Of a DNA stretch of 64,000 nt, positions 48,627 through 58,101 are shown piece after piece. Under the pieces are notes generated by a model. The model ran no database searches and was not told the DNA's origin. It saw only the letters and a program-made list of their open reading frames with translations. The translations under genes and the position numbers were made by a program. Position 1 is the first letter of the stretch; the number at the start of each line of letters is the position of its first letter. The stretch is from contig NZ_JADKYT010000001.1 in NCBI RefSeq assembly GCF_015354445.1, forward strand, positions 496,001-560,000, given 5' to 3'. The DNA comes from Methylophilus sp. QUAN (GTDB lineage: Bacteria; Pseudomonadota; Gammaproteobacteria; Burkholderiales; Methylophilaceae).

Positions 48627-48863
48627 TTATTCCAGGCCGTAGGCGGCCATCTTTTTTCTCAGGGTATTGCGGTTAATGCCCATCATGTCTGCGGCTTTGC
48701 TTTGATTGCCGCCGACTTTGTTGAGGACGTACTCCAGCATGGGCTTTTCGACGCAGCTGAGTACCATATCGTAAATGGCATGGGGCGGTTGCCCGTCCAG
48801 GTGCGTGAAATAGTCGTCCAGTGACTCGCGCACGGCGAGGCTTAATTTACTATCGTTTTGCAT
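48627..48863 (-). CDS. fis: DNA-binding protein Fis
   Basis: 78-residue Fis homologue: nucleoid protein that bends DNA and activates stable-RNA promoters. The C-terminal helix-turn-helix NQSKAADMMGINRNTLRKKM and dimer helices are intact; it is shorter at the N-terminus than the 98-residue E. coli protein, as usual in betaproteobacteria. Its start overlaps the dusB stop by one base (TAATG). Confidence 0.96.
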   Translation of the reverse strand: MQNDSKLSLAVRESLDDYFTHLDGQPPHAIYDMVLSCVEKPMLEYVLNKVGGNQSKAADMMGINRNTLRKKMAAYGLE

Positions 48864-49906
48864 TATGCTGCCAACTCCTCGCCGCCATTGTTTTCGTTAT
48901 CTGAGTCAGCATCATCCGCATACACCAGGCGATCATTTTTGGCACGGAGTTCGGCAAAAAAGTCATTGATGGCCTGTAATTGCAATTCTATGGTTTGCAG
49001 CGTATTCATGTTGTGGCGGAACGCGGCCGAGCCTGACAGGCCTTTGGTGTACCAGGAGATATGCTTGCGTGCCACACGCATGCCTGTGAGGTCGCCGTAG
49101 AAATCGTATAAATCATGCAAGTGCTCCAGCATGACCTGGTGAATTTCATCCACGGTGGGAGGCAGCATATGCTCGCCAGTGTTGAGGAAATGCTCGGTTT
49201 CACGGAAAATCCATGGGCGGCCTTGTGCGGCGCGGCCAATCATCACCGCATCGGCTTTGGTGTAGTCGAGCACGAACTTGGCTTTTTCCGGGGTGGTAAT
49301 GTCGCCGTTGGCGATCAATGGGATGTTGATTGCCTGTTTTACCGCGGCAATGGTGTCGTACTCCGCGTCACCATGGTAAAGGTCGTTACGTGTACGGCCA
49401 TGAATAGTCAGCGCTTGTACGCCAATATCTTCTGCCATTTTGGCAATCTGGATAGCGTTTTTGTTTTGCCTGTCCCAGCCAGTACGGATTTTAAGCGTGA
49501 CAGGCACATCCACCGCATTCACCACCGCCTTGAGAATCTGTGACACCAATGGTTCGTCGCGCAGCAGGGCAGAGCCCGCCATTACATTACAGATCTTCTT
49601 AGCCGGACAGCCCATGTTGATATCAATGATTTGCGCACCATTGTCCACATTGTGTCTGGCGGCTTCAGCCATCATGGCAGGTTCTGCGCCGGCAATCTGT
49701 ACCGAAATCGGGCTGACTTCACCTTCGTGGTTGGCGCGGCGTTTGGTTTTTTCGCTACCGTACAACAATGAGTTGGAGGTCACCATTTCTGACACGGCCA
49801 GCCCGGCCCCCATCTTCTTGCACAGCATACGGAAAGGCCTGTCGGTCACACCTGCCATAGGGGCGACAACCAGGTTGTTTTTTAATTGATGGGATCCGAT
49901 TTGCAT
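48863..49906 (-). CDS. dusB: tRNA-dihydrouridine synthase B
   Basis: 347-residue FMN-dependent tRNA dihydrouridine synthase. VVAPMAGVTDRPFRMLCKK, the catalytic cysteine C100 in DINMGCPAKKI, and TIHGRTR are diagnostic. The acidic C-terminal tail (DDADSDNENNGGEE) is longer than usual. It is the first gene of the conserved dusB-fis pair. The 5' gap of 86 bases holds a small inverted repeat AGTCAGT / ACTGACT (49924-49943). Confidence 0.97.
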   Translation of the reverse strand: MQIGSHQLKNNLVVAPMAGVTDRPFRMLCKKMGAGLAVSEMVTSNSLLYGSEKTKRRANHEGEVSPISVQIAGAEPAMMAEAARHNVDNGAQIIDINMGCPAKKICNVMAGSALLRDEPLVSQILKAVVNAVDVPVTLKIRTGWDRQNKNAIQIAKMAEDIGVQALTIHGRTRNDLYHGDAEYDTIAAVKQAINIPLIANGDITTPEKAKFVLDYTKADAVMIGRAAQGRPWIFRETEHFLNTGEHMLPPTVDEIHQVMLEHLHDLYDFYGDLTGMRVARKHISWYTKGLSGSAAFRHNMNTLQTIELQLQAINDFFAELRAKNDRLVYADDADSDNENNGGEELAA

Positions 49907-49992
49907 GGGCTTGCGATGGATTAAGTCAGTGAAAAGACTGACTATTTTAACTGCAAATCGTCGATCAGGGAATGCGTAAACTGCTTTTTTGC

Positions 49993-50619
49993 TTATTTTT
50001 TACGCAACTTGATGTGTGCATCGATGAGTTGCATGGCGCGGTCGCGGAACAAAGAGCCTTCGGTATCTTTGACCCACATATGAAGCAGGCCGGAGAAAAA
50101 CAGGTGGGTATCCAGGGCTAACTCGGCGGCGGTGAGCTGGGTGCCAACCTGGCCAATTTCCTGTGCTTTTGCATAGGCCTGTTCCATTTTGTGCACGAGT
50201 CCGCTACAGTTACTTAAAATTGATTTCAATACATCGGCAAACTCATCGACATATTCGCATTTAGTCATCATGACTTCGTAAGTGGCGCGCGTGGTCTGGT
50301 CGTCATCCAGGATTTGGATGGTGCTTTCCAGATGTTTGCGAATGCGGCCAAGCGGGTCGGGGGCGGGCTCGTCAGCATTGCCGAGCAGGGTGTCATCCAT
50401 GCGGTCAATCAGGGGTAGGTAGACCTCTTCGCGCATGGCATGAAACAGTTCAGCCTTGTTTTGAAAGTGCCAATAGACGGCGCCACGCGTGACGCTGGCG
50501 TGGGTGGCAATTTGCTCCAGGCTGGTGCGGCTGACGCCTTTTTGCAGGAACATTTCTCGCGCGGCATCAATAATGCGCTGGCGGGTAATTGCGGCATCTT
50601 CTTTGGTTTTACGTACCAT
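49993..50619 (-). CDS. acrR: TetR-family repressor, AcrR type
   Basis: 208 residues. The N-terminal helix-turn-helix (about 10-56), TSLEQIATHASVTRGAVYWH, is close to E. coli AcrR, including the opening MVRKTKEDA. The C-terminal half is the ligand-binding domain. It is divergent from the efflux operon, and the intervening DNA holds a palindrome matching the AcrR operator. It should repress the pump and perhaps itself until a drug binds. Confidence 0.92.
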   Translation of the reverse strand: MVRKTKEDAAITRQRIIDAAREMFLQKGVSRTSLEQIATHASVTRGAVYWHFQNKAELFHAMREEVYLPLIDRMDDTLLGNADEPAPDPLGRIRKHLESTIQILDDDQTTRATYEVMMTKCEYVDEFADVLKSILSNCSGLVHKMEQAYAKAQEIGQVGTQLTAAELALDTHLFFSGLLHMWVKDTEGSLFRDRAMQLIDAHIKLRKK

Positions 50620-50730
50620 CGTCTCTATCGCTCTTTAAGGTTTCATTAAAGTTTCTTGAATGTCGGGTATTTTACCAGTTGTGCTTGGCTGCCACTGGTA
50701 AGTCGTTCGGCAAATTTTTTGCAAAACCCA

Positions 50731-50758
50731 TTTACATACATTCGTGTTTGTATATAAT
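50731..50758 (+). promoter_or_regulatory. Promoter of the RND efflux operon
   Basis: TTTACA (5 of 6), 16-base spacer, TATAAT (6 of 6), about 55 bases before the adaptor gene. Both hexamers are within or against the operator palindrome, so repressor binding would block polymerase. Confidence 0.7.
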
Positions 50759-50779
50759 ATACATCCAAGAATGTATGTA
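50733..50779. promoter_or_regulatory. AcrR-type operator, 47-bp nested palindrome
   Basis: Outer arms TACATACATT and AATGTATGTA are perfectly complementary, and an inner GTATAT-A-ATATAC shares the same centre (50756); 20 of 23 arm positions pair overall. The left half matches 20 of 24 positions, and the right half 18 of 24, of the E. coli AcrR site (arms TACATACATT and AATGTATGTA, spacer TGTG), so two adjacent repressor dimers are likely. Confidence 0.85.
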
Positions 50780-50813
50780 ATCAAGTCTATTTATAAAATT
50801 TTTTGAGGATAAC

Positions 50814-52001
50814 ATGTTGATTTCACAGACTATCCAACCTCGTCGTACACTGGTTTTACTTGCTTTAGCTTCAGTGTTAGCCGCTTGCGGAAAATCTCCT
50901 GAAGGGCAAAACCCGGGCGCGGGCGGCATGCCAGCCATGCCGGTGACCGTACAGGCAGTGGCAGCGGAGACGGTTCCGATTCAAACAGAAGTGGTTGCAC
51001 AAACAGAAGGTGCCAAACAGATTGAAGTCCGTCCACGCGTGGGTGGAATTGTGCTCAAACGCCTCTATCAGGAAGGCGAGACAGTGAAGGCCGGTCAGGA
51101 TATGTTCCTGATTGACCCGGTGCCTTTCCAACTGCAAGTCGAGCAATCGAGAGCGCTGATTGCACAGCAAAAAGCCCGCATCGAGCAAACTGCACGTGAA
51201 GCGCAACGTTTGAAAGGCTTGCTGGAAACCAAATCCATCAGCCAGCGTGAATATGACAATGCCGCTTCTGATAACTCAGTTGCCGCCGCTACCTTGCTGC
51301 AATACCAGGCGCAGTTGCGTGAGGCTGAACTGAATTTGTCTTATACCCACGTCAAGGCGCCTGAAGGTGGTATTGGCGGCCGTTTTGTCTTATCTGAAGG
51401 TGCGCTGGCTACTGCCAATAGCACACTGTTGAGCACCATTGTGCAGGTGTCGCCTATCTGGGTACGTTTCAGCTTGTCCGAGTCTGAGTTGCAGGCATTG
51501 GGCGGGCATTTACGTCCGGGCAAAGTGCAAGATGTGCGTTTGGTGCTGGCCGATGGTAGTGAGTATCCACTGTCAGGCAAAATCAACTTCTCTGCCAGCC
51601 AGATTGACCCGGCATTGGGCACACAGCAGTTGCGTGCCGAGTTTCAGAACCCGGACAGCGCTTTGTTGCCAGGCCAGTTCGTACGTGTACGCCTGACCAC
51701 AGGCAAGCGTGATGGCGTGTTCCTGATTCCGCAAACGGCGGTATTAACTGGCCAGCAAGGCAAGTTTGTGTTTGTGGCGGATAAGGACAAAGAAGGCAAA
51801 ACCGTGGCTGCCGTCAGACCGATCACTGTGGGTGGCTGGTTCGGTGAGCGCTGGAGCGTATTGGAGGGCTTGAAAGCCGGTGACCAGGTGATTACTGACA
51901 ACCTGATCAAGGTACGTCCAGGTGCCCCGGTTGCGCCCCATGCGCCAGATGCTGCCCCGGCAGCGCCACAAGGCCAGGCACCAGAAAAAGCCAAGTCTTA
52001 A
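50814..52001 (+). CDS. acrA: RND efflux periplasmic adaptor lipoprotein
   Basis: 395-residue membrane-fusion protein. Lipobox LAAC with the lipidated cysteine at C25 after a short signal peptide, then the lipoyl-type segments, a coiled-coil hairpin (about 100-165) and a beta-barrel domain with FLIPQTAVLTGQQG. The proline/alanine-rich tail is typical. It bridges the pump and the outer-membrane factor. TTGAGGATAAC gives the ribosome-binding site. Confidence 0.95.
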   Translation: MLISQTIQPRRTLVLLALASVLAACGKSPEGQNPGAGGMPAMPVTVQAVAAETVPIQTEVVAQTEGAKQIEVRPRVGGIVLKRLYQEGETVKAGQDMFLIDPVPFQLQVEQSRALIAQQKARIEQTAREAQRLKGLLETKSISQREYDNAASDNSVAAATLLQYQAQLREAELNLSYTHVKAPEGGIGGRFVLSEGALATANSTLLSTIVQVSPIWVRFSLSESELQALGGHLRPGKVQDVRLVLADGSEYPLSGKINFSASQIDPALGTQQLRAEFQNPDSALLPGQFVRVRLTTGKRDGVFLIPQTAVLTGQQGKFVFVADKDKEGKTVAAVRPITVGGWFGERWSVLEGLKAGDQVITDNLIKVRPGAPVAPHAPDAAPAAPQGQAPEKAKS

Positions 52002-52075
52002 CGCGCAATCTTAACGTTTACATTATGTGATTCACGGCCTGAACGTCGTTTCAGGCCGATTTCAGGAAAAACGAT

Positions 52076-55000
52076 ATGACCCGATTTTTTATCACACGCC
52101 CGATTTTTGCCAGCGTGCTGTCTATCATCATCGTGTTGTCCGGTTTGGCGGCAGCATTCAAGCTGCCGATTGCGCAATATCCGCAAATTGCCCCGCCAAC
52201 CGTGATCATCACCGCCAGCTACCCTGGCGCCAGTGCTGAGACCCTGTCCAAAACCGTGGCTGCCCCGATTGAGGAGCAGTTAAGCGGCGTGGAAAACCTG
52301 CTGTACTTTAACTCCAGTTCTGACAGTAGTGGTACGTTGACGATTACGGCGACGTTTGACATTGGTACCAATGTTGACCAGGCTACTTTTAACGTCAGCA
52401 ACCGCGTGAATATTGCCTTGCCACGTTTGCCGGAAGATGTACGCCGGACAGGCGTCGTGGTGCAAAAACGTTCCAACGACATCCTGCTGGTGGTGATGCT
52501 GATCTCCAGCAAAAAAGAACATGACCGTCTGTTCCTGAGTAACTACGCCACCTTGAATGTGCTGGATGAGTTTAAGCGCATTAAAGGCGTGGGTGATGTC
52601 ACCATTTTTGGTGGTCAGGATTACTCCATGCGTATCTGGTTGCGTCCTGACCGTATGGCGCAACTGGGCGTGTCTACCAGCGATATTTCTGCGGCCATCA
52701 GTGCACAAAACGCGCAATACGCCGCCGGTAAGATTGGTGCAGAACCCGCGCCAGCCAGCCAGCAACTGTCATTTACCGTGACAGCAAAAGGCCGTCTGAT
52801 TGATCCGGAAGAGTTCGGCAACATTATTGTGCGTGCGCAAGGCCCTAACGGTGTGCTGCGCTTGAAAGATGTGGCGCGTATTGAGTTGGGCGCACAGAGC
52901 TACAACGTGGCGTCTGCGCTGAATGGACAACCAGGTGTAGCGCTGCCTATCTTCTTGCAGAGTGGCGCCAATGCGCTGGAAACTGCCGAAGCCATCAAGG
53001 CCAAAGTCAACGAGTTGAAACTCAAGTTCCCAGAGGGCATGGACTACAACATTCCTTACGATACCAGTGACTTCGTGAAAGCGACCATCAAAGAAGTGTT
53101 CCATACCTTTGGTGAGGCGCTGGTGCTGGTGGTGCTGGTGGTGTTCCTGTTCCTGCAAAGCTGGCGCGCGACCCTGATCCCGATGATTGCGGTGCCAATT
53201 TCGATTATCGGTACCTTTGCCGGCTTGTATCTGTTTGGCTTCTCCATCAACCTGCTGACGCTGTTTGCCATGATTCTGGCGATTGGTATCGTGGTGGATG
53301 ATGCGATTGTGGTGCTCGAAAACACCGAGCGCCTGATGAAGGAGGAAAACCTCAATCCATTGCATGCGGCGATTAAGTCTATCGCCCAGGTGCAGGCGGC
53401 CGTGGTGGCGATTGTGCTGGTACTGTGTGCGGTGTTCGTGCCCGTGGCTTTCCAGGGCGGTATTGCCGGTGAGTTGTACCGTCAGTTTGCGGTGACCGTG
53501 GCGATTTCTGTGGTGATTTCAGGGGTGGTGGCGCTGACGCTGACACCTGCACTGTGCGCGATGATTTTGAAAAATGGCCATCATGAGAATGCCTTTTTCA
53601 GAAAATTCAACCAGGGCTTTGACCGTTTAACCAAGCTGTATACCGGCACGGTGAACCTGACGCTGCATCATAAAATCATTGGTGCTGTGGTATTTGGTGG
53701 CATGTTGATCGTGATGATCTTCCTGTTCCGTACTGTACCGGGTGGCTTTGTGCCGCCAGAAGACCAGGGCTATGTGATCAGTATCGTGGTGATGCCAGAT
53801 GGCGCTACCTTGAAGCGTACCTCACAGACGACGGAAAACATCCGTGCAGCGATTGCCAAAGATCCGGCCACTGCGCATGAGTTTGCGGTGAACGGCTTTG
53901 AGTTGCTGACCGGCGCCAACAAAACCAATGCAGCGACCATGTTTGTGCGTATGACAGACTGGGACAAACGGACCACTAATGCTGACCAGATGGTGGGCAA
54001 GTTGATTGGCATCGGCATGAGCCAGCCAGACGGCTTGAGCTTTGCAGTGAACCCGCCAGCGATTCGTGGCCTGGGCTCTGCCGGTGGTTTTGAGGTGTAT
54101 GTACAAAGCCAGGGCGATACCGATCCGATCAAGTTAGCGCAGGTCATGAATAACTTCATGGATGCCATGCGTGCAAACCAGCAGCTGACCGGGATTAACA
54201 GCTTCTTCCGTCCCACTGTGCCTCAGTTGTTTATCGAGGTGGATGAAGCCAAGGCGCTGTCACAGAATGTCAAGATTTCAGACATTTATGCCACGCTGCA
54301 AAGCACCATGGGCTCACTGTATGTAAATGACTTTAACCGTAGCGGCCGTACCTATCGTGTGCAGTTGCAGGCTGAGGCCGAGTACCGCATGAAACCTGAA
54401 GACCTGGGTAAAGTGTATGTGCGCAGCCAGCCAACAGCCGACAATCCGGATGGCAATATGATCCCGATGTCTGCGCTGGCTAAAGTCAGCAATATCGTTG
54501 GTGCCGAGCAACTGGAGCGTTATAACGGCCTGTTGTCTGCCAAGGTATTTGGTAGTGGTGCGCCAGGCGTGAGCTCCGGTGACGCGATTAAACTGGTGGA
54601 AAAAATTGCCAAGGAAAACATGCCTGATGGTTACCAGATTGCCTGGACTGGCCAGGCTTACCAGGAAAAGCGTACCGGTTCCGCTGCATTGGTGGCATTT
54701 GGCTTCGCCACCATTATGGTGTTCCTGATTCTGGCGGCACAGTTTGAAACCTGGGCGTTGCCACTGGCAGTGATTATGGCGATTCCGTTTGCCATGACCG
54801 GTGCCTTGATTGCGGTACTGACACGCGGCATGAACAATGACATTTACTTCCAGATCGGCTTGATTACGCTGATTGGCCTGGCGGCGAAGAACGCGATTTT
54901 GATCGTGGAATTTGCTTCACAGAAAATGGAAGAAGGCATGCCGTTGGCTGAAGCCGCACTGGAAGCAGCGCGCTTGCGCTTCAGACCGATTGTGATGACG

Positions 55001-55210
55001 TCAATGGCGTTTGTACTGGGGATCATCCCACTGGTATTCGCTACCGGGGCCGGTGCGGCAGCGCGCCAGTCCATGGGTACCGGCGTGTTCGGCGGTATGT
55101 TGCTGGCAACGTTTATTGCCACCATCTTTATCCCGTTGTTCTTTACCTGGCTGACCAATGAGAAAAAAGTGCGTCACCATGGGCATATTGTAGAAGAGGA
55201 ATCGGTATGA
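52076..55210 (+). CDS. acrB: RND multidrug efflux pump, HAE1 family
   Basis: 1,044-residue proton-driven inner-membrane pump, full length with 12 transmembrane segments and two large periplasmic loops. It opens MTRFFITRPIFASVLSI. The proton-relay aspartates are in GIVVDDAIVVLEN, and the relay lysine in GLAAKNAILIVEFA. The gene starts 74 bases after the adaptor gene and overlaps the outer-membrane factor by four bases (ATGA). Substrate range cannot be set, but the AcrB/MexB pattern implies amphiphilic drugs or solvents. Confidence 0.97.
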   Translation: MTRFFITRPIFASVLSIIIVLSGLAAAFKLPIAQYPQIAPPTVIITASYPGASAETLSKTVAAPIEEQLSGVENLLYFNSSSDSSGTLTITATFDIGTNVDQATFNVSNRVNIALPRLPEDVRRTGVVVQKRSNDILLVVMLISSKKEHDRLFLSNYATLNVLDEFKRIKGVGDVTIFGGQDYSMRIWLRPDRMAQLGVSTSDISAAISAQNAQYAAGKIGAEPAPASQQLSFTVTAKGRLIDPEEFGNIIVRAQGPNGVLRLKDVARIELGAQSYNVASALNGQPGVALPIFLQSGANALETAEAIKAKVNELKLKFPEGMDYNIPYDTSDFVKATIKEVFHTFGEALVLVVLVVFLFLQSWRATLIPMIAVPISIIGTFAGLYLFGFSINLLTLFAMILAIGIVVDDAIVVLENTERLMKEENLNPLHAAIKSIAQVQAAVVAIVLVLCAVFVPVAFQGGIAGELYRQFAVTVAISVVISGVVALTLTPALCAMILKNGHHENAFFRKFNQGFDRLTKLYTGTVNLTLHHKIIGAVVFGGMLIVMIFLFRTVPGGFVPPEDQGYVISIVVMPDGATLKRTSQTTENIRAAIAKDPATAHEFAVNGFELLTGANKTNAATMFVRMTDWDKRTTNADQMVGKLIGIGMSQPDGLSFAVNPPAIRGLGSAGGFEVYVQSQGDTDPIKLAQVMNNFMDAMRANQQLTGINSFFRPTVPQLFIEVDEAKALSQNVKISDIYATLQSTMGSLYVNDFNRSGRTYRVQLQAEAEYRMKPEDLGKVYVRSQPTADNPDGNMIPMSALAKVSNIVGAEQLERYNGLLSAKVFGSGAPGVSSGDAIKLVEKIAKENMPDGYQIAWTGQAYQEKRTGSAALVAFGFATIMVFLILAAQFETWALPLAVIMAIPFAMTGALIAVLTRGMNNDIYFQIGLITLIGLAAKNAILIVEFASQKMEEGMPLAEAALEAARLRFRPIVMTSMAFVLGIIPLVFATGAGAAARQSMGTGVFGGMLLATFIATIFIPLFFTWLTNEKKVRHHGHIVEEESV

Positions 55211-56670
55211 AACCGACAATGAAGTTTGCATTAAAACCATTACAGCAGTCACTGCTGCTGGGCTTGCTGACCTTGTCCATGACGGGTTGCCAGATGCTGG
55301 GTGATTTGTATTCACGTCCTGCCCCACAGTTGCCAGCCGAATATGGCGCTGCGGGTGCCAACGCGCTCAGCGCAGAGCAGCAATTAGCCTTGCAGCAATG
55401 GTGGACATTGTTTAATGACACGCAGCTAAACCAGCTGGTAGAGTCCGCACTGGCCAAAAACAATAATGTGCAACTGGCTGTGGCACGGATTGAAGAGGCT
55501 GATGCGCAAATGCGTGAAATCGGTGCCAACCTGTTGCCGACCGTGACCGCAACCGGTTCCGGTTTACGTAACCGCGTCACCGAGTCCGGTGTGTTCCCGG
55601 TGTTTGGTAACAACCCGCGTAAAACCTATAAAGTGGGTTTGAACGGTAGTTATGAGCTGGATCTGTGGGGCAAACTGCGCCGTGCCAATGAAGCGGCGCG
55701 TGCGCAGCTGCTGGCAACGCGTTATGCCAAAGAGGCCGTGACCTGGTCATTGTCCAGCCTGGTGGCCAATCATTACCTGATGATACGCAGCCTGGATGCG
55801 CAATTGCTGGTCAATACGCAAAACCTGAAAACTGCACAGGATAGCCTGGACCTGGCCAAACGCCGGGTGGAAGGTGGCGTGTCTACCATTCTGGACGCAC
55901 ACCAGGCAGAGCTGGTGGTGACTACCCTGCAAACGCAGACGCTGGAATTGAAGCGCTTGCGCGCTTTGAGTGAGCATCAGATCGGTTTGCTGACCAATGA
56001 CCTGGGCTTGAAAATCGCTGCCGGTGACCTGATGGCCATGCCAACCCCACCAGTCGCGCCAACTGGCTTGCCATCTGCCCTGATGGAAGCCCGGCCGGAT
56101 GTGCGCCAGGCAGAGCAGGATATGGTGTCAGCCAATGCCAATATTGCGGTAGCACGCGCGGCGTTTTACCCAAGTATCTCGCTTTCTACCACTTATGGTG
56201 GCGAGAGTATTGCGCTGAATAACCTGCTGAAATCGCCTGCACGCGTCTGGTCACTTGGTTTGGATATCAGCATGCCGATTTTCAACGGCGGCCGCCTGAA
56301 TGCACGTCTGGATCAGGCGACAGCGCAGCAAAAACAAGTGCTGGCAACTTACCAGAATACCTTGCAAACCGCGTTTACCGAAGTCAGCGATGCGCTGGTG
56401 AATGCGCAACAATACCGTGAGCAAGAAGCCCTGGCCGTGTCCAAGGAGAAAACCACTGGCAATATTCTGCGCGTGGCGAAAAACCGCTACGAGGCAGGCT
56501 ATACCAGCTACCTGGAAGTGCTGGATGCGCAGCGTAACCATAATGAAGCCACACAAGCCGTGGTTCAGAGCCGCCAGAATACATTGACCGCATCGGTTGA
56601 TTTGTTCAAGGCACTCGGCGGTGGCTGGAAGCCGGAAAGCGTTGCGGCTGAGGCACAAGCTAAAAAGTAA
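55207..56670 (+). CDS. Outer-membrane efflux factor, NodT/OprM type
   Basis: 487-residue outer-membrane channel lipoprotein (lipobox TGC, C28). Two TolC-like repeats are visible, with LYSRPAPQLPAEYG after the lipid site, YELDLWGKLRRANEA in the first repeat, and LGLDISMPIFNGGRLNARLD in the second. It completes the tripartite pump; the four-base overlap with the pump gene indicates coupled translation. A strong terminator follows. Confidence 0.95.
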   Translation: MKPTMKFALKPLQQSLLLGLLTLSMTGCQMLGDLYSRPAPQLPAEYGAAGANALSAEQQLALQQWWTLFNDTQLNQLVESALAKNNNVQLAVARIEEADAQMREIGANLLPTVTATGSGLRNRVTESGVFPVFGNNPRKTYKVGLNGSYELDLWGKLRRANEAARAQLLATRYAKEAVTWSLSSLVANHYLMIRSLDAQLLVNTQNLKTAQDSLDLAKRRVEGGVSTILDAHQAELVVTTLQTQTLELKRLRALSEHQIGLLTNDLGLKIAAGDLMAMPTPPVAPTGLPSALMEARPDVRQAEQDMVSANANIAVARAAFYPSISLSTTYGGESIALNNLLKSPARVWSLGLDISMPIFNGGRLNARLDQATAQQKQVLATYQNTLQTAFTEVSDALVNAQQYREQEALAVSKEKTTGNILRVAKNRYEAGYTSYLEVLDAQRNHNEATQAVVQSRQNTLTASVDLFKALGGGWKPESVAAEAQAKK

Positions 56671-56695
56671 TTCTTTGCATGTGAGTGTGAGCTAG

Positions 56696-56730
56696 CCGGG
56701 GTAACGAGGAGTCGTTGCCCCGGTTTTTTT
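56696..56730 (+). terminator. Terminator of the efflux operon
   Basis: Stem CCGGGGTAACGA / TCGTTGCCCCGG (one G-U pair) with a GGAG loop and a T-run of seven. Confidence 0.94.
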
Positions 56731-56786
56731 ATTGGCGTAACAACCGTAGGTAGCACTTTTAAACGGTGTGCATGTAAGATGCGGGC

Positions 56787-58052
56787 ATGACCACACCCTC
56801 CCTGAAACATATCGCCTTTGCCAGCTTCATTGGCACCGCCATCGAGTTCTACGATTTTTACATTTACGCCATGGCCGCTGCGCTGGTGATCGGGCAGGTA
56901 TTTTTCCCGGCCAGTGATCCGGCCATGCAATCCCTGAATGCGTTGCTCACCTTTGGCCTGGCGTTTATTGCGCGGCCCTTGGGCGCATTGCTGTTTGGCC
57001 ATTTTGGCGACCGCATTGGCCGCAAGTCGACGCTGGCGGCCTCATTGTTGGTGATGGGCGCGTCTACCTTCCTGATTGGGTTGTTACCTGGCTATGCTAG
57101 TTGGGGCAGCTGGGCGCCGCTATTGTTGTGCCTGTTACGGTTTGGCCAAGGCATCGGCCTGGGGGGCGAGTGGGCCGGTGCGGCCTTGCTGGCGACCGAA
57201 TATGCGCCTGCCAACAAGCGTGGCTGGTACGGCATGTTTCCACAACTCGGGCCATCCATCGGATTTTTACTGGCGACACTGACATTCCTGGGCTTGAGCC
57301 TGGGCCTGAGCGAGGCACAGTTTGCGTTGTGGGGTTGGCGGGTGCCGTTTGTTATCAGTGCGGCCCTGGTCATGGTCGGCTTGTACGTCAGGTTCAAGCT
57401 GGCAGAAACACCGGCTTTTTCGCAAGCGCGCTCGCAACAGCATTTGCATCGCTGGCCGCTGAAAGCGGTCCTGTGTCAGCATGGCCGCGCGATTTTACTG
57501 GGCGCCCTCGCCATGGGCGTGTGCTATCACCTGTTTTATACTGCCACAGTGTTTTGCCTGAGCTATGGCACGCAAACCCTGCACATCGCACGACCACAGT
57601 TCCTGGCCATGTTGTGTATTGCGGTTATCGGCATGGCGTTGGCGACACCGTTCGCGGCAGCGCTGGCAGATCGTTACGGTAGCCGGCCAGTGTTAATGAC
57701 CGGTCAAATCCTGGCCTTGTTACTGGGATTCATGCTGGCACCACTCATCGGTAGTGGTCAATTATGGCTGATCGCACTCTTTTTATTTCTTGCGCTGTTT
57801 TTGATGGGCATCACATTTGCCCCTATGGGGGCGTTTTTACCGGCACAGTTTCCGGTGGCTGTGCGTTATACCGGCGCAGGGCTGAGTTACCAGTTTGGCG
57901 GCATTTTAGGCGCGTCGTTTGCGCCTGCGGTTGCGCAGTTTCTAGTACGGCAGGGCGGACTGGCCTGGGTGGGTGGCTATATGTCACTGATGGCGTTGGT
58001 GAGTGTACTGGCTGTCTGGAAAATGCCAGCCAGTGCGGCGCAGTATGACTGA
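56787..58052 (+). CDS. MFS transporter, metabolite:H+ symporter family
   Basis: 421 residues with 12 hydrophobic segments. The MHS-type opening GTAIEFYDFYIYAMAAALV and the loop motif GHFGDRIGRKSTLAASLL are clear, as is FGQGIGLGGEWAGAALLATE. Relatives import shikimate, proline/betaine, citrate or oxoglutarate; the substrate here is unknown. There is no good ribosome-binding site just before the ATG. It lies between the efflux operon and lgt. Confidence 0.88.
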   Translation: MTTPSLKHIAFASFIGTAIEFYDFYIYAMAAALVIGQVFFPASDPAMQSLNALLTFGLAFIARPLGALLFGHFGDRIGRKSTLAASLLVMGASTFLIGLLPGYASWGSWAPLLLCLLRFGQGIGLGGEWAGAALLATEYAPANKRGWYGMFPQLGPSIGFLLATLTFLGLSLGLSEAQFALWGWRVPFVISAALVMVGLYVRFKLAETPAFSQARSQQHLHRWPLKAVLCQHGRAILLGALAMGVCYHLFYTATVFCLSYGTQTLHIARPQFLAMLCIAVIGMALATPFAAALADRYGSRPVLMTGQILALLLGFMLAPLIGSGQLWLIALFLFLALFLMGITFAPMGAFLPAQFPVAVRYTGAGLSYQFGGILGASFAPAVAQFLVRQGGLAWVGGYMSLMALVSVLAVWKMPASAAQYD

Positions 58053-58077
58053 CGCATCTCGCGCAGCAGGTATAATG
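58050..58077 (+). promoter_or_regulatory. Possible lgt promoter
   Basis: A perfect TATAAT -10 lies 24 bases before the lgt ATG, with CTGACG at a 16-base spacing as a weak -35 overlapping the end of the MFS gene. Confidence 0.5.
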
Positions 58078-58101
58078 CAGTTTTCTTCACGGTGATTAGG
58101 C

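Noticed and set aside
49924-49943. AGTCAGT/ACTGACT repeat as terminator of acrR
   Set aside because: No T-run follows on the minus strand; it could equally be a dusB upstream element, so no call was made beyond noting it under dusB.
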